A stretch of 64,000 nucleotides of DNA from NCBI GenBank assembly GCA_003260075.1, contig QLIY01000071.1, positions 196,483 to 260,482 of the forward strand, read 5' to 3'. A program made the translations under genes and the position numbers. Of this stretch, positions 1-12,408 are shown one piece after another; the first letter of the stretch is position 1; each line of letters begins with the position of its first letter. The notes beneath the pieces are model-generated. The model saw only the letters and a list, made by a program, of their open reading frames with translations, ran no database searches and was not told where the DNA came from. The DNA comes from Phallusia mammillata (lineage: Eukaryota > Chordata > Ascidiacea > Phlebobranchia > Ascidiidae).

Positions 1-331
1 GATTAAAAATATAAAGGAATCTAGGTGTTTAATAAACTGCTTCTAAACGCTTTCAAACTTTTTCTCTGGGGTAGCTTTTGTTTTCAAACTTAAAAGCTCT
101 TTCATAGGATTGGGAATATTATATCTGGCTATAAAGTGGGTAATGATTAGAAATAGAAAGAATCTGTTTTTAAGATTTCCATTAGCCTACAGTGGGACTG
201 CTTTTGTTTTGCAAAGTCGATTGTTCTGTCCGAGAGTGAAATCATCATGCAACAATTGAGTGTAATTTTTAGAGTTGAATATGTACATCGACTTAAAAAT
301 ATTTCACCTTTAAACAATTTTTCGTTTGTAG

Positions 332-3300
332 GTGGTCACAGATAGTGAGGATGAAACTGATGGAGCGCGACAAGGAGGTTTCAACCGACAGAAGTTTCTC
401 CCGAACAGTGCTTATATGCAGGTGAGGGGTAGTGTGGATACCACATATAGGTTGAAACAACTAGTCTTTTTCTGGGGGCTGGTATGAAGAGGCATACTTC
501 ACCTGTCAGTGTTTACTTTACAAGTTCTTCGTCTGAGTTAGCCAAACTTTTCAAACCCTTTGCTGATTATATTTCAAACTAAAGAGTATTTTACATCAAC
601 CCTGCCTTATGTTTTGTTTCTTTTTTGCAAAATTATGACCACATGAGAGTTTTACAAATTAGAAACAAATTGATCAGACTTTGCGCACTGCAACTTATCA
701 TGTATTGGTTTAATGGTTAAATATTGATTGGAAAATGTTTTTTAACATAGGTTTAGGCAATTTGTAATCACAACTTACATTTGGGTAATACATGGCAGCT
801 TCAAGTAAACTTGCTATGACACAAGTGAATGACCACTGTTGTACCAGTCTTTAACCTTGAATACAAAGTTTGTTGATCGAATTATTTTCGACAGCCTACT
901 GGTTCACAAGGTTACAAACGACCGAAACCGATCAAACCAATGGGAAGTGGGTCTGTTAGTCCACTTGTTGGGAATGCGTTGAATGAGAGGAAAGATTCAA
1001 GTCCTTTCCAACCAACAGGTATGATGAAGTACGATATTTACTCGGTGATACTGATGGTGTTGCACTGGTCCCTACTATTATTTATTACATCGATTAGTAC
1101 AGTGGTTCCCAACCTGTTTCTGGCCATGAACCCCCCCCCCCCGGTGTTGCACTGGTCCCTACTATTATTTATTACATCGATTAGTACAGTAGTTCCCAAC
1201 CTGTTTCTGGCCATGAACCAGTCCAACCAAACAAATATCGTGGACCATTCCATTGTTAAGTAAGGATAAAAAAAGCATCCACCACAAGCATGTTGGCTTG
1301 AAATATTTTTTGCAATGTATAATTTTATTTTAAGGAAAGATAACAGTTAACGACAAATGGCTATTAACTATACTAAGCTTTTATCGTACTAAATATTCAA
1401 TAAATTATATGCAACTAGCCTATTTCCAATTTACCACCCAAAATAATTAACGTCCTATGGACCACCCAATAAGTCATCATGGACCAGTATTTGAGAACCA
1501 CTGCCTTAGCCAAACACAATATTACCAGTTTTGACCCAATTGTGCCAACTAGTGTCAAATTCCAGAGGAAATTAGGTTTGAAAACAGTGCATCTGCTGTC
1601 ACAGAGCATATTGTCAAATAATAATAACTGTTACATAACATTTAGTGTCTGCATTTTTTCTTTTTGCAACTGTTGTGAAAATTCAATGCAAGCTTAAATT
1701 TAGCACTAATGGTTTACCCATTCTGATACGCAGGTAAAGTTTTCAAGAGTCTGTCACCTCGCCTCGACAAAACATCGAACCAAGCTGTCGTTCCATCTGC
1801 TTCACATGCAACAACATCAACAGTGCATCTGTCTCAAACATCTGTGATTTCATCAGGTATTCAATTGAACAATGTTGTGCGCACCACTACTAAGATCCAG
1901 ATTAACAGAATGTTGATTAGTTAAAACCTCGCCACATTACAAATCATTGGCAACTTAAGTTTTGTCAAAATTAGGTGAAGTTGTGGATTAACAAAGGTTT
2001 GCTGTATACCCATTTCCCTGCTAATGATACAAACCACTTACATCCATAACTTAGTTGTGTTGTTGGTCATAAAAAACTTTTTACTCCATAGGAATTAGGA
2101 ATCAATTCGTTTTCACCATTTGCACACGGTTTTTAAGCAAATCTAATTTAAAGTTAAAAACAGCTGAAATCACAAATTATTTTTCAGCTCCAACCAATCA
2201 ACGACAAACCTCCAGTCACGTGACAATACCAACCAATCAGCAAGCAGTATTCATGGCAACAGGACCTAACAGCAGCATGAACAGTAGTAGCGTCATCCAG
2301 TACATTCCCCACAACTACGTAGCTCCCTGTGGTGGCAGTAGCAACTCCGCGTCGCCTAGCAACCCAGCGTTACCAAGCAATAGCACCTCATCCAATCCCA
2401 TGTTCAAGTACAAAACCGAGCCCGGTGTCGTCACGTCGTCATCATCGGTGATTGTGACGAAACAAACCCCTCCTGTGATGTATGAAGGAAATGTGGAAGC
2501 ACCCAACTACCCAGTCTTGCTGCCTCACACAGTTGCCATGGCAACACAGGTTGGTTAAAAGTCAACAAATTGAAGTTATTGACATTTTTGGTGGGATCTT
2601 AGATTGTTTTCGATGCTTTTTTGTTGTTAACTTGAAGCTGGATTAAAATGATTTTGTGATGTTTCGGAACCAGTTTTGTTCTTGTACTTTTGCTGGCCTC
2701 GCCCACACCAGCTTGACAATTTTTAATGTTTTAGTCGCTAAAAATTGCCATGGTTTTTTTGACTTTCAGTTGGTGAACAGCGCACCTGATATTGTCGGTC
2801 TACCAGTCGCATCGTTCAGCGCAACGACAGGCAAACCACCAGCTGGAAGTTTTAACTCCAAACCTGTGATGCAGCCTCAAGTCCGATATGTTCTCCCACC
2901 GATGCCAACCAACTCTGGTCAGTTTCGTGTAAAGTTTGAATTAATCCATGTTCACAGTGGCGCTAGTTTTCCTTGTTCAAACTTTGCTGGGTTGAAGCTT
3001 TGTTATTTTAAAGCAACGGTTTCTTGACCTATTTCTTTTCACACCCCCTCACCAGCCAGTCTTGCCCCTGGTTGTAATTTTCACATTATTCCATAGTCCT
3101 GATGCTTTTGGTTCTTTTACCCCCTATGAACAGGTCTTGCACTCCTAAGAAGTTCTCGCATTCCAAGTTAAAAACCACTGGTTTTGAACGTTTGCAAATA
3201 TTCCTACTGTTTTCTAGAATGCAAACTAACTCATGTTATTATTTGATACCAATAGTAAAGCATTACTTCTGCCTAACAGTCAAGAAAATAGTTTTTTCTA

Positions 3301-6300
3301 AAAAAAATATATATTTACCAACATGTCACCCATCATTCTACGATTCAAATAGATACTACTATAATTGTAAGTTAACCACTAAAGTTTATAAACCCCATAA
3401 TGTAGGGGTGCTTGTGCAATTACCCTAACCTGTATTATTTCACCCACTCCACAGGTTCTCGTGTGAGTGGGGCAGGTTACAGTGTCGCTCCCAGCCTTCC
3501 GACCCTTCACACTAACATGGCAGGAAAGACTGAACTGCTCGAAAGTGGAGGAAGAGACTCGAAACCTGGAAGTCCTGCTACATCTGCCAGTGCAAAGTAA
3601 GAAACATTATAAATTGTATATCTGCCACCAAACATGTGTGGTGGCTTGAAGCTCCAAATTTTGTGTTTGGAAACAGACCGTTTGGCATTTATGAAAAACT
3701 GTATACGGTGAAGTTTTAGCCTGCCATACTTTATATAAGCTGTTGCTGCCAGGCATATTATCTACTTCACTGTATAAAAATGCCATACTTTCATTGCAGA
3801 TTAATCATGTGTGCAATGTTGGTGGACTTTTCAATGTGATCGTGTTAAGTTATTATCCTTAAATCAATACAGTTCACTTCACTCAAAAGTTTCTATGGTT
3901 AAATTAATACAAAATTGTTTGAACATTGTTGAATTTTCTTCTTAAGTTTTTCATAAATACCAAGCAGTCTGTTTCCAAACACATCAAGTCCCCCCCCCCG
4001 CTCCCAGCCTTCCGACCCTTCACACTAACATGGCAGGAAAGACTGAATTGCTTGAAAGTGGAGGAAGAGACTCGAAACCTGGAAGTCCTGCTACATCTGC
4101 AAGTGCAAAGTAAGAAACATTGTAAATTGTATATCTGCCACAAAATATGTGTGTTGTCTTGAAGCTCCAAATTAAATACCAAGCAGTCTGTTTCCAAACA
4201 CATCAAGTTTAAAAAGAAATATCTAACGGTCAGACTTTTTGCTAATTCAATTCTTTGTTTCTTTTACAGCAAAGTGAACAGTCGCAAACCGACATCGGTG
4301 GTCGAGCTTCTCGCGCAAGCCAGTGCCTTACAACCTATGGTGACACAATCATTACCAGCTCCACCAGTCAGTAAAGTGAAAACACAGCATCAGCACATGC
4401 GACAAAATTCACTTTCCCCTGCTTCGAAGCAGATCACAGTGCCAAGCCACATGGCCCCACGACTCACCGACACACGACGTCCCTCGTTACCCCCGATGCC
4501 CCTTCTACAAGAACAGGGTCGAGTTGGGGAGCCCCTTACTTTAAGGGTGAAAGCGCGGAGTATCCTTCCCTCCGCAGACAACCATACACCGGCCGAGGAG
4601 ACCATTATGACCACAACCCGACAATATCATCCCTTCTATTCATTCAAGACCGACTCACAAGCGATGCAGGACGCGGGAATCCAGGAGCCAAAACGTTCGG
4701 AACAATTGATCACCATAGCGCCCTCCAGTGTACCAGTTGTCCGCTCTACTTCGTTCAGTCAAGCTGCAGCGTCCGACCATACTCTCCCGCACCACCTAGT
4801 GCCGAGATTCAGCAGTGTTATGGAGCAAAGCGTTCCTGTCGCGATTCCAGCAACTCTCACATCGGCTCAACACGTCTCACATTCTTATATCATGAGTGTT
4901 ACAGGTTCGTACATGCAGAATTGGTTTTGTAACAAGAAACACAACATAAATACATATATTCTGTTTTCATTAATCAGTAAGCTGCAGACAGTGCACACTG
5001 TTTCCAACTTTAAGATCTCATCAGTGCAGCTGGTGATAAGAGATGGGCCGTGTGTTGCAAATGTTGCCAAAATATTTAAACTAGAGTATAAATATTCAAG
5101 TAACCACATATTTCGCATAATAGAGGGTTTTCCAAAATGTTTTTACCGCGTTTTGTGAAATTTTTGAGACTTCGAAAATCTTGATGTCGCTTTTTGTTTA
5201 TTTAAGATTGTAAATATAACGTTTTTGATTTTTTTTCGTGTTTTCGAAATTTATTTAAACTCATTTTATTTTCCAGGATCTGCTAACATGAAGAACGGAG
5301 CGACCGAAACTGTTGCCATAGCAACGGTGAACTCGAGCGGGAGCAGCGTGGTCACGCTTGAGTCGCCAGCCTCCGCGCCACAGGAGGTAGCACAGGGCAG
5401 GTGCGGATTGTTCCAGAAAGTTCGAGCTTCGGTCGCATCAGTGCCAGTGATGTCAGAATCTTACGTCAGCACACAGCCACATCAGGTGAGGTTTCGTGAA
5501 GGCAGATGTTGGTTGATTTGTGATAAATAGTACAAGGTCTTAACTCAATATATAAGCTATTGCTGCCAGGCATAGTATCAAGTTTGTAGAGCTCTTGTGG
5601 CAATTGTAATTGCCATTTGCCAGAAGAGCTCTACAAACTTGAGAAGGTCTTAACCTTTTCTTGTTCTTTCCCTGATTCAAGATACAGTTAAATGCAACTC
5701 AAGTATTCTCTAAATAGATATTAGTTTATTTATTGGTTGACCATTAAAGGTTATTGACCAATAATGTAAGGGTGCTTGTGCCCCCATACATGTATTGTTT
5801 CACCCCTTTCCAGTTTAGTAGCAACTCTTAGTTAAACACATGAGACAGCAGAGTTCTCAACTTTTTCCTTGCGCTTGTCCCTTTGCCAGATGTTTAAAGA
5901 CATAATATACCACATCTTTTTCTTTACCACAGCAATCCCACTTGCATGGCTGTAGAGTTAGTTTCAAATTTCTGCCTCAGGTTCCACTTATTTTATGTAA
6001 GCAGGCTCCAACACCATAACAAAGCCTTAATGCTGATGTTGCACAATATATTTAAAATTGGCTGCAAGTCAGAGCCGTCAAAACTTCCCAGCTTCCAGAC
6101 CCCCCCCCCAGCAGGCTCCAACACCATAACAAAGCCTTAATGCTGATGTTGCACAATTTATTCCTGGTGTTTGGTAAAATTGGCTGCAAGTCAGAGCCGT
6201 CAAAACTTCCCAACTTCCAGATTTTTGGGGTAAATGTAACCCCAGTTAGGGTTAAGAGGCAATGTTGCTTGCATTTGTTTCATTAAAATAGAAAAACAAA

Positions 6301-9300
6301 CTGTGTATTTGACATGTTTAATACAACACCAAAATTTGCTGGTTTGCAATAACATTTATGTTAGTGATCAGTTGAAACCTTTATAAATTCCCCCCAAAAC
6401 AGCCTTTAGGGCCAGAGAATAACTTTCAAAACCTGAAACCTCTTAACTTGTTTCCTTTCATTTCAGATCGCAATGAAACCTGACAGCACAGTCAGCACTA
6501 CGGCTTGCTCAACTCAACTTTCATTAACTACATCAGATATTGTGGTGGAAAATAAACCGGTGGAATCATCAGTTCAGGTGAACTTCAGTTACCAATAATT
6601 GAGACTCTCCAAGCAGCATGTGCTATGATAAGAGTTAAAATATTAATTTTGATGTTTAGAAAAATTAATATTAAAGCTTCTGCATTTCAAATTCGTTTCC
6701 ATAGTAACTAATACACAATCACAACACAACATTCAACCAATTTAAAAGCCTGACAAACTGTTAAATACAATTTAGATGCAAGAAAACCTGATCATAAAAC
6801 CTTTTTAAACCGGGATATTGCGTTTGTCATTTTTAAAATTCCTTTTAAATCGAAAACAGAGTATCAATGGGACCAAACCGATTAATTTTGTGGAAAAAAA
6901 CGTTGAAAACTTTGGAGACGAACTTTTTCAACATGCTCTCTGCTTCCCACCACAGATATCTCCACCTTCCTCTACTTCAGCAGCAGCGACATCTAGTGAC
7001 CCTGGTGGAGTGTTAAAACTTCGTCCAGTCCCACATAAGTTCCCCTCTCGGCGCCGTCAAAGTCTCATGCAGTCGACATCAGAAACATCAGACGGGGAAG
7101 GCGACAGCGGACAGAGGTGGGTTGTATGCAATAGAGTTGTAAGTCGGGCCGGGTTCGAGTTTCAGTTTCCTACCAATAACGGGCCTGATTCGGACCTGAC
7201 TTTACACTCTGTGTCAGTATTTTTGTTGAATAAATTAACTAGCGAAGTAGCCAGTTGCTTGACCTGACCTAATGTTAAAAACAGCCCTGAAACGCCTTGT
7301 TCAAGACCAATGTAAATAGGCTTATCAAAACGATTCATGTTGGGTTTAGGGCTTGTGCTTTCGGGTTCCGGGCTCCAATTTCAGGCCCGTTTACAGCCCT
7401 GGTATACGTACTGTAGGGAATGTATGCCATGGGTGCAATGTATGGTTTGAACCTGAACACACTCATATGTCAATAACAGTACGGCAGGCCTATTGAACGC
7501 GCCATACCGATTCAGCCGGTTTCATACGCTGACATGTGCAGCGTACGAGGCGCAGGAAACGGTGCTTGTGATTCGACTTTCGGCGGATTCTCCACTGAGC
7601 CTGCGTAGCTCTGTTGGTAGAGCGCGAGTCCCAGGAAAGACTCCTGTCGTGGGTTCGAATCCCACCGCAGGCTAGATTTTTCTAGACTCTGCCTTCCCAT
7701 GTGGGGGTGAATGCTTGGTGACTGGCAGATTCGGTAAAACGTCCTCAATGGACCTGGCGTACTGTGATGTGAATAATAAATTTGGTTAGTGGAGTAAAAT
7801 GTTTAGCAGCCCTGGATTGAACTGTTGGGGTTTCGGGGGATTCTAAACTAAAATAAAGGCGTATAAAATTATTTTTTTCGCAACTTTTTAAACTTATCTG
7901 ACAAATAGGTTACGAAAATCTATACCTGCTTTAAACCTTGACATAATGTGCTTCTAAATGTCTTTGTAGGGAAGTTGATTTTGATCCACTAGGGGAGCCA
8001 GAGGGTGAACTTGTGATTTGCGAAACTCCGAGAAGCGAAGAAGAAGACGAAGTTGGTATGGAAAATGTGGAACTGAAAGCTTCAATGAAGGAACAGGACG
8101 ATAAAAGAGACAGGTATCGACACCTACTATTGATCAATATATAAATTTTGCCACAACTTCAACAACAATCTGTTGCAGGATTTTGGACCAAGTCAACTTT
8201 AAAGCCCAGTTCAGTCAACTTCCCAAGTTCAAACCTGAGCTGATTCCGACACCGGGAACTCCTAAAGAACTTCCAACCACTCCTGATGTTGTGCTGCAAA
8301 GCTACAGGAAAAAGAGGAAAAACTCAACAGGTATTTAAGTTGCTGTAGACAGTGCACACTGTGCCTACCTACCAGGTCTCATCAGTTCAGCTGGTGATGA
8401 GAGATAGGCCCCATTAGCTAGTGTAGTCATCTGACGACACTCCAGTTTGTTGGGAGTAACAAGCCATGCCTCACCTATTCTGTTCGATGCCACAACTGGA
8501 CATTCACCACTAAGTAAACTGGCTCACAATGGCCAAGCAACTGCTTTGAAACCAAAGTGAAGTCGGCTCAGTGTCACAGTATCTATGTAAAAGCATCCCC
8601 CCCCCCCCCTTGACCTGACCTAATGTTAAAAACAGCCCTGAAACGCCTTGTTCAAGCCCAGCAATGTAAATAGGCTTATCAAAACGATTCATGTTGGGTT
8701 TAGGGCTTGTGCTTTCGGGTTCCGGGCTCCAATTTCAGGCCCGTTTACAGCCCTGGTATACGTACTGTAGGGAATGTATGCCATGGGTGCAATGTATGGT
8801 TTGAACCTGAACACACTCATATGTCAATAACAGTACGGCAGGCCTATTGAACGCGCCATACCGATTCAGCCGGTTTCATACGCTGACATGTGCAGCGTAC
8901 AAGGCAGGCAACGGTGCTTGTGATTCGACTTTCGGCGGATTCTCCACTGAGCCTGCGTAGCTCTGTTGGTAGAGCGCGAGTCCCAGGAAAGACTCCTGTC
9001 GTGGGTTCGAATCCCACCGCAGGCTAGATTTTTCTAGCNTGACAGGATATAATGCAAGAAGCGTGAAACATAAAAAGACTTATCGTAAATTGCGTTGGGG
9101 GTCCGCAGACTTACAAAATTCAGAAAAGGGGTCCGTGACTACAAAAAGGTTAAGAACCACTGCTTTAGTTGGAGGCAATATGTTATATGTAGGCTTCTAC
9201 AAAAATAATTTGCGCTCATCGAATTATGGCGTGACAAAGTATATTTTTTGTGTTTCATTGGTATTTGTATTTTGCGTGTAAAAATGCTTAGATGTTGCTA

Positions 9301-10103
9301 CACTAGATGTCTTCTTCGTTTTATGCGTACTTTAATAATGCAATGCGGTTAGAGCAGACTGCTTCGTTTTATCGTAATCTGAAACATTCCGATATAATCA
9401 TATTATTGTGACCAGACGAGTCTGACACGTCAGAACCTCCAGATTCGAAGGGAAGTACGTTACGTCAGATTCTGGATCAACGAAGGTTGCTCGTCATTCA
9501 ACTATTTGAGGAACAGGGGCTTTACCCGAAAAGTAAGATTCCCTTTTGTATTTTAACGTAAGTCTGCTTTGGTCGAAATTACATGCAACTTTTCTCGCAG
9601 GCCAAGTTACTTCCGAATTTCAAGCAAAGCATTCGGATGTTTTTCCATCCAAAAACTGTCTCCAACTCAAGATCAGAGAGGTGATTTGCCGAGTTTTTTT
9701 GGGGAAATTGTAGCTTTTTAGGATGCTCAAAGTCAAATATGCACATGTTGCAATGTGAAGAAATCTTGTAAACCAGTGGTTCCCAACCGTTTTCGACGAA
9801 TTCCTCACTTAACAAATCAAAACATTTTCAATCCTCCCCAATAGACTACATATAGTAGTTGCTGAACCCGACAAAGATCATTTAAAATTGGATATTTTAT
9901 CAACTTCACAAGTTATATTCCCAGAGCCAAAGTGTCAAGTTAAAAACCGCAAGTAAATATTAAAGTAAATTCCTCTCCTTAAGTTTTGAAATTCCTCCCC
10001 ACTTGGAAACCAATGTTCTGACCAAATGCTTGTTTAGGTTCGCCAAAAAATGATGCAAGTCCAAGACGAAGAGAAGCAAAAGCAGAGCAATGATCTGGAA
10101 TGA
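332..10103 (+). CDS. CIC: Capicua transcriptional repressor, C-terminal part (15 exons)
   Basis: Capicua is a nuclear HMG-box repressor that acts downstream of receptor tyrosine kinase/ERK signalling; its C-terminal C1 domain helps the HMG box bind DNA. The exons are 332-421, 895-1018, 1734-1856, 2188-2549, 2770-2917, 3455-3596, 4270-4904, 5277-5485, 6467-6577, 6956-7116, 7970-8113, 8179-8330, 9416-9532, 9601-9680 and 10038-10103. All junctions are AG/GT and in phase, giving 887 residues and a TGA stop. Recognisable blocks are VRYVLPPMP (exon at 2770), [11 protein letters not shown] (exon at 5277), QLPKFKPE and [10 protein letters not shown] (exon at 8179), and the C1 block [30 protein letters not shown] in the last three exons. 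The middle is Ser/Pro/Thr-rich low complexity, usual for the family. The HMG box and N-terminus lie before the window. Family assignment is firm; exact ends of the low-complexity exons are splice-site predictions. Confidence 0.93.
1100..1503. mobile_element. hAT-like MITE in CIC intron, interrupted by a poly-C duplication
   Basis: The left end CAGTGGTTCCCAACC and the right end TTTGAGAACCACTG are imperfect terminal inverted repeats of the CAGTGGTTCCCAAC type common in non-autonomous hAT elements. No transposase is visible. The poly-C tract 1131-1142 joins two near-identical copies of the left part (about 1055-1131 and 1143-1219). No clean target duplication is evident. Confidence 0.6.
4000..4109 (+). 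pseudogene. Second partial copy of the CIC exon 3455-3596
   Basis: Directly after a poly-C tract (3990-3999) the sequence repeats bases from about 3487 onward, including the exon 3' end, its GTAAG donor and about 60 bases of following intron, with a few substitutions. It has no acceptor site because the 5' part of the exon is missing. The main exon already joins in phase to 4270, so this copy is probably not spliced. It looks like an allelic copy retained by the assembly. Confidence 0.75.
4978..5060. repeat. Fragment of the GCAGACAGTGCACACTGT repeat family
   Basis: The sequence AGCTGCAGACAGTGCACACTG followed by a TCATCAGTGCAGCTGGTGAT body matches the left half of the better-preserved copy at 12811-12960. 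It lies in the CIC intron between 4904 and 5277. Only one end is present. Confidence 0.5.
5549..5645. repeat. Short inverted-repeat element, TTGCTGCCAGGCATA family
   Basis: It starts with AAGCTATTGCTGCCAGGCATA and contains AAGTTTGTAGAGCTCTTGTGG with its near reverse complement CCAGAAGAGCTCTACAAACTT, so it folds into a hairpin. Related copies occur at 22393-22540, 36134-36359, 46750-46930 and 56031-56160. Confidence 0.55.
7477..7765 (+). mobile_element. tRNA-derived element with short inverted ends
   Basis: A tRNA-like core at about 7601-7672 has a GCCTGCG/CGCAGGC acceptor stem, box A-like TAGCTCTGTTGGTAGAGCG and box B-like GGTTCGAATCC. It is flanked by imperfect inverted ends, CAGTACGGCAGGCC on the left and GGACCTGGCGTACTG on the right. 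The anticodon loop lacks the invariant U33 and has an extra base compared with other copies here, so it is not a functional tRNA. The element lies in the CIC intron 7117-7969. Several relatives occur in the window. Confidence 0.7.
8339..8520. repeat. Inverted-repeat element, GCAGACAGTGCACACTGT family (divergent copy)
   Basis: It contains TAGACAGTGCACACTGT and the GGTCTCATCAGTTCAGCTGGTGATGAGAG body shared in part with copies at 4978-5050, 12811-12960, 37012-37146 and 63010-63150. It is intronic in CIC. Class is not determined; no coding sequence is visible. Confidence 0.5.
8610..9038 (+). repeat. Displaced copy of 7257-7683 ending at an N
   Basis: After the poly-C tract 8597-8609 the sequence repeats 7257-7683 almost exactly, including intron sequence and the tRNA-like element, and stops at an N (9039). 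Two coding exons (7970-8113 and 8179-8330) lie between the copies and are not repeated. The copy sits in the next-but-one CIC intron, which points to a misplaced contig rather than a tandem duplication. Confidence 0.85.
9416..10103 (+). other. CIC: CIC C1 domain (last three exons)
   Basis: Exons 9416-9532, 9601-9680 and 10038-10103 encode the conserved C-terminal C1 domain. Visible motifs are [17 protein letters not shown], then [12 protein letters not shown], then [15 protein letters not shown], and a short charged tail ([12 protein letters not shown]) before the stop. C1 is essentially unique to capicua proteins, so this segment fixes the gene identity. A hAT-like element lies in the last intron (9774-10015). 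Confidence 0.95.
9774..10015. mobile_element. hAT-like MITE in the last CIC intron
   Basis: The left end is CAGTGGTTCCCAACCG and the right end TTGGAAACCAATG is a degraded inverted partner. Internal sequence (CGACGAATTCCTCAC, CCAATAGACTACA, TTCCCAGAGC) is shared with the better-preserved copy at 52969-53224. It is non-coding. Confidence 0.65.
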
Positions 10104-10741
10104 GCTTGAGAGGTTACTTTTGGTCATTTAGAGTGAGCTTGAGAGGTTACTTTCGGTCAGGTTGAAGGTGTCGATTGTTTTTGTAAGGTACACACGCCAA
10201 ATTTGTTGTTTCTATGTATCGTTCTTGTACGGACACGGTAATTGTGCGGTGTGAGTGTGGGTGGAGCGGCTGGACCGCCTCTAACAATGAAAACATTCCG
10301 GTATTTGTGTCTGAAACAATTGCGATTGTTCACGCGTTGAAAAATATTGCGAGGCGGAAGTGTGGATCTTTCCCGATATGAGAGTCGCCAACCGCGGGTC
10401 GTTCCTCTTCAACAAACTCAGTTCCACTTTTCCTACACTTTATCTCTTCTATTTTTTGCTTGTTCTTATCACAACTTTTTCCCGCTTTTACTGCGTTCTT
10501 GTAAATTTTACTTCCCGTTTCCCGTTTTTGTACATGGCGGCGTTTAATCGATGACGCTGTTTTAAACATTTTATGCCAATTATTTCGTGTTTTTTTTCTT
10601 CGCTTTACTGCGTTCGTTTTGTACATGTGTACAGAGAGTCATCATAACCCCCTATCTCCCGGTGAATCCCCTTTTTAACCCCCCTGGCACCCGAAATTTG
10701 TTGCGAGGTGCTTTTTTTACATCGACACCTGCATAAGTGTC

Positions 10742-10889
10742 CAGTAGAACCGTCTCACGAAATTTTATGAGATCAGCGAACCGGATGGCATTACTGGTTA
10801 CCCTCAATTGAATTTTTGTAACAGGAACCGACTGAAAAATATGACTTTTGTGATAGAACCGGCTGACAAAAATGTGAATCCCACCACTG
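10742..10889. mobile_element. hAT-like MITE, CAGTGGTGGGATTCA family (5'-deleted)
   Basis: The body (ACCGTCTCACGAAATTTTAT, GATCAGCGAACCGG, GCATTACTGGTTAC, ATATGACTTTTGTGATAGAA) and the right end GAATCCCACCACTG match a family present at least eight times here. The left end is truncated to CAGTAGAACCG. Confidence 0.7.
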
Positions 10890-11645
10890 CAAAAATACCC
10901 TATTACCCCTCGAATTCACCCCTACGTACGTGACTTATTTCCATTTATTCGGTACCCTGTGTTGCCAGCAAATAACGACTTAACTTGCAACATACGTAAC
11001 AGACTTCAGTATTCTATTTCCGCCCACGTGTTGCTGCCATACTTGCTCCCCAGCGCCACCCAGCTGAATAAGGAAGTTTCGAACACTCGATGGCACAAGA
11101 GCGCTTGTTGGTATTTTTGCGATGACACATTTTTAAAATGGACGTAAAGTACTTTTTCAGTCCATGCTAATTGATTTCCAGGGTAACGCACCAAAGTTAC
11201 ACTCCCTCGAATTTTAGTGTTTCTAAACGCCACTTTGCCTAACAACTTTTCTCTATAAGTTCCATCGACTAACGACGAACCTGTTAAGATTTTGCGAAGG
11301 CACTTAGAATTTACTTCAATCTTCGATAGACGCTTCCACACGGTGTCGCACTCTGACCCCCGAAATGTGCCGCTTTGCACTCCCTACATTTGTTTCCTTA
11401 TTGTTTGTTAACAATGAAATTCAGTAGACTGCAGATTTCAATGGTTTGTGTGTTGATGTTCAAAGTTCAGTAGCTAGTGAGGTCAGGTTGGGATTTCTTG
11501 ATATTAGTTCTTGGCTGTGATTTCACAACTAGCTTGATTTTAATTACAGAAGCGGGAAAAATTAAATGGCGTATTGCTCTTTGCTTGATTACGGAGAAAT
11601 ATTGCTCATAGACATATTTTTAGGAACAAAAATCATAGTCTAGTC

Positions 11646-12130
11646 CAGGGGTGGGGAACCTTTTTGTTTGTGAAGGCCGCCAAACGGTTTAGCGACAATC
11701 ATTCAGGCCGCACAGACTATTTCTCAGGCAAAGGACAGTGGCATTCAAACTTTTTGACATACAGAATGGTTCCCCCCCCCCCCCCCTAACGTAGAAACTC
11801 GCTTGTTTATCAATATCAATCTAAGAGCAGCTTGCGACATCACAGACGAGTTTAAGACGTTCGATTATGCGCAAACAATTGTTTTTTCGCAACACAAGTA
11901 AGATCCCCCCCCCCTTCCACCCTCACTACAACATTCAGGCTTTTATCAACGTAGAAACTCGCTTGTTTATCAATATTAATCTAAGAGCAGCTTGCGACAT
12001 CACAGACGAGTTTAAGACATTCGATTATGCACAAACAATTGTTTTTTCGCAACACAAGTAAGAGTGTAGAACCTTGGTCTCTTGGCAGTGTTCAACATCC
12101 AAAATTGTATTCTGAGCTTCCACACCCCTG
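11646..12130. mobile_element. hAT-like element with near-perfect 8-bp target duplication
   Basis: The left end CAGGGGTGGGGAACC and right end CACACCCCTG are inverted partners. The flanks GTCTAGTC and GTCTAATC form a 7/8 target-site duplication, the hAT hallmark. The inside contains a direct duplication around poly-C tracts 11772-11787 and 11905-11914. No transposase ORF is visible. Confidence 0.7.
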
Positions 12131-12408
12131 GTCTAATCTTACTGAAAAATGGATCTAAAAGCCTGCAGTATAAATTTTTACATGTTAGCCTCAAAATGCT
12201 GTTCGAACATTTGGAATGAAAGCATTTCACCATTCTGCCCCCCCCCCCCCCCCCCCCCCCCCTGTTAAAAACCTGATCAGTAATACAAAATTGAAAACGG
12301 GGATCTTTCTGTGGCAATGTTTAATAAATGAAAAAGTGCACAATGAAAAAAACAAACAAATTCATTTGACCCTCTATTATGAGGCAGACAGAAATGTTAG
12401 GCGAGCAA

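Larger units (their letters stand above)
10104..12408. other. Intergenic region between convergent CIC and GTF2H3
   Basis: This stretch holds the 3' flanks of two convergent genes. I see no convincing coding sequence; the ORFs present match nothing I recognise. It contains two hAT-like elements (10742-10889 and 11646-12130), poly-C tracts at 11772-11787, 11905-11914 and 12239-12262, and otherwise AT-rich unique sequence. No confident polyadenylation signal was assigned to either gene. Confidence 0.7.

Noticed and set aside
1415-1609. Small - strand ORF in a CIC intron
   Set aside because: It overlaps the hAT-like element and has no recognisable product.
2656-3428. Additional ORFs between CIC exons
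   Set aside because: They are read-through of the exon 2770-2917 into intron sequence, or unspliced intron, and are not supported by codon pattern or homology.
7601-7672. Functional tRNA gene
   Set aside because: Stems and box A/B are present, but the anticodon loop lacks U33 and the core recurs many times inside a repeat element with arms. Treated as tRNA-derived.
10330-10626. 98-codon - strand ORF after CIC
   Set aside because: Very Lys/Arg-rich composition from translating T-rich sequence, no recognisable domain, and overlapping + strand ORFs of similar length. Probably CIC 3' flank.
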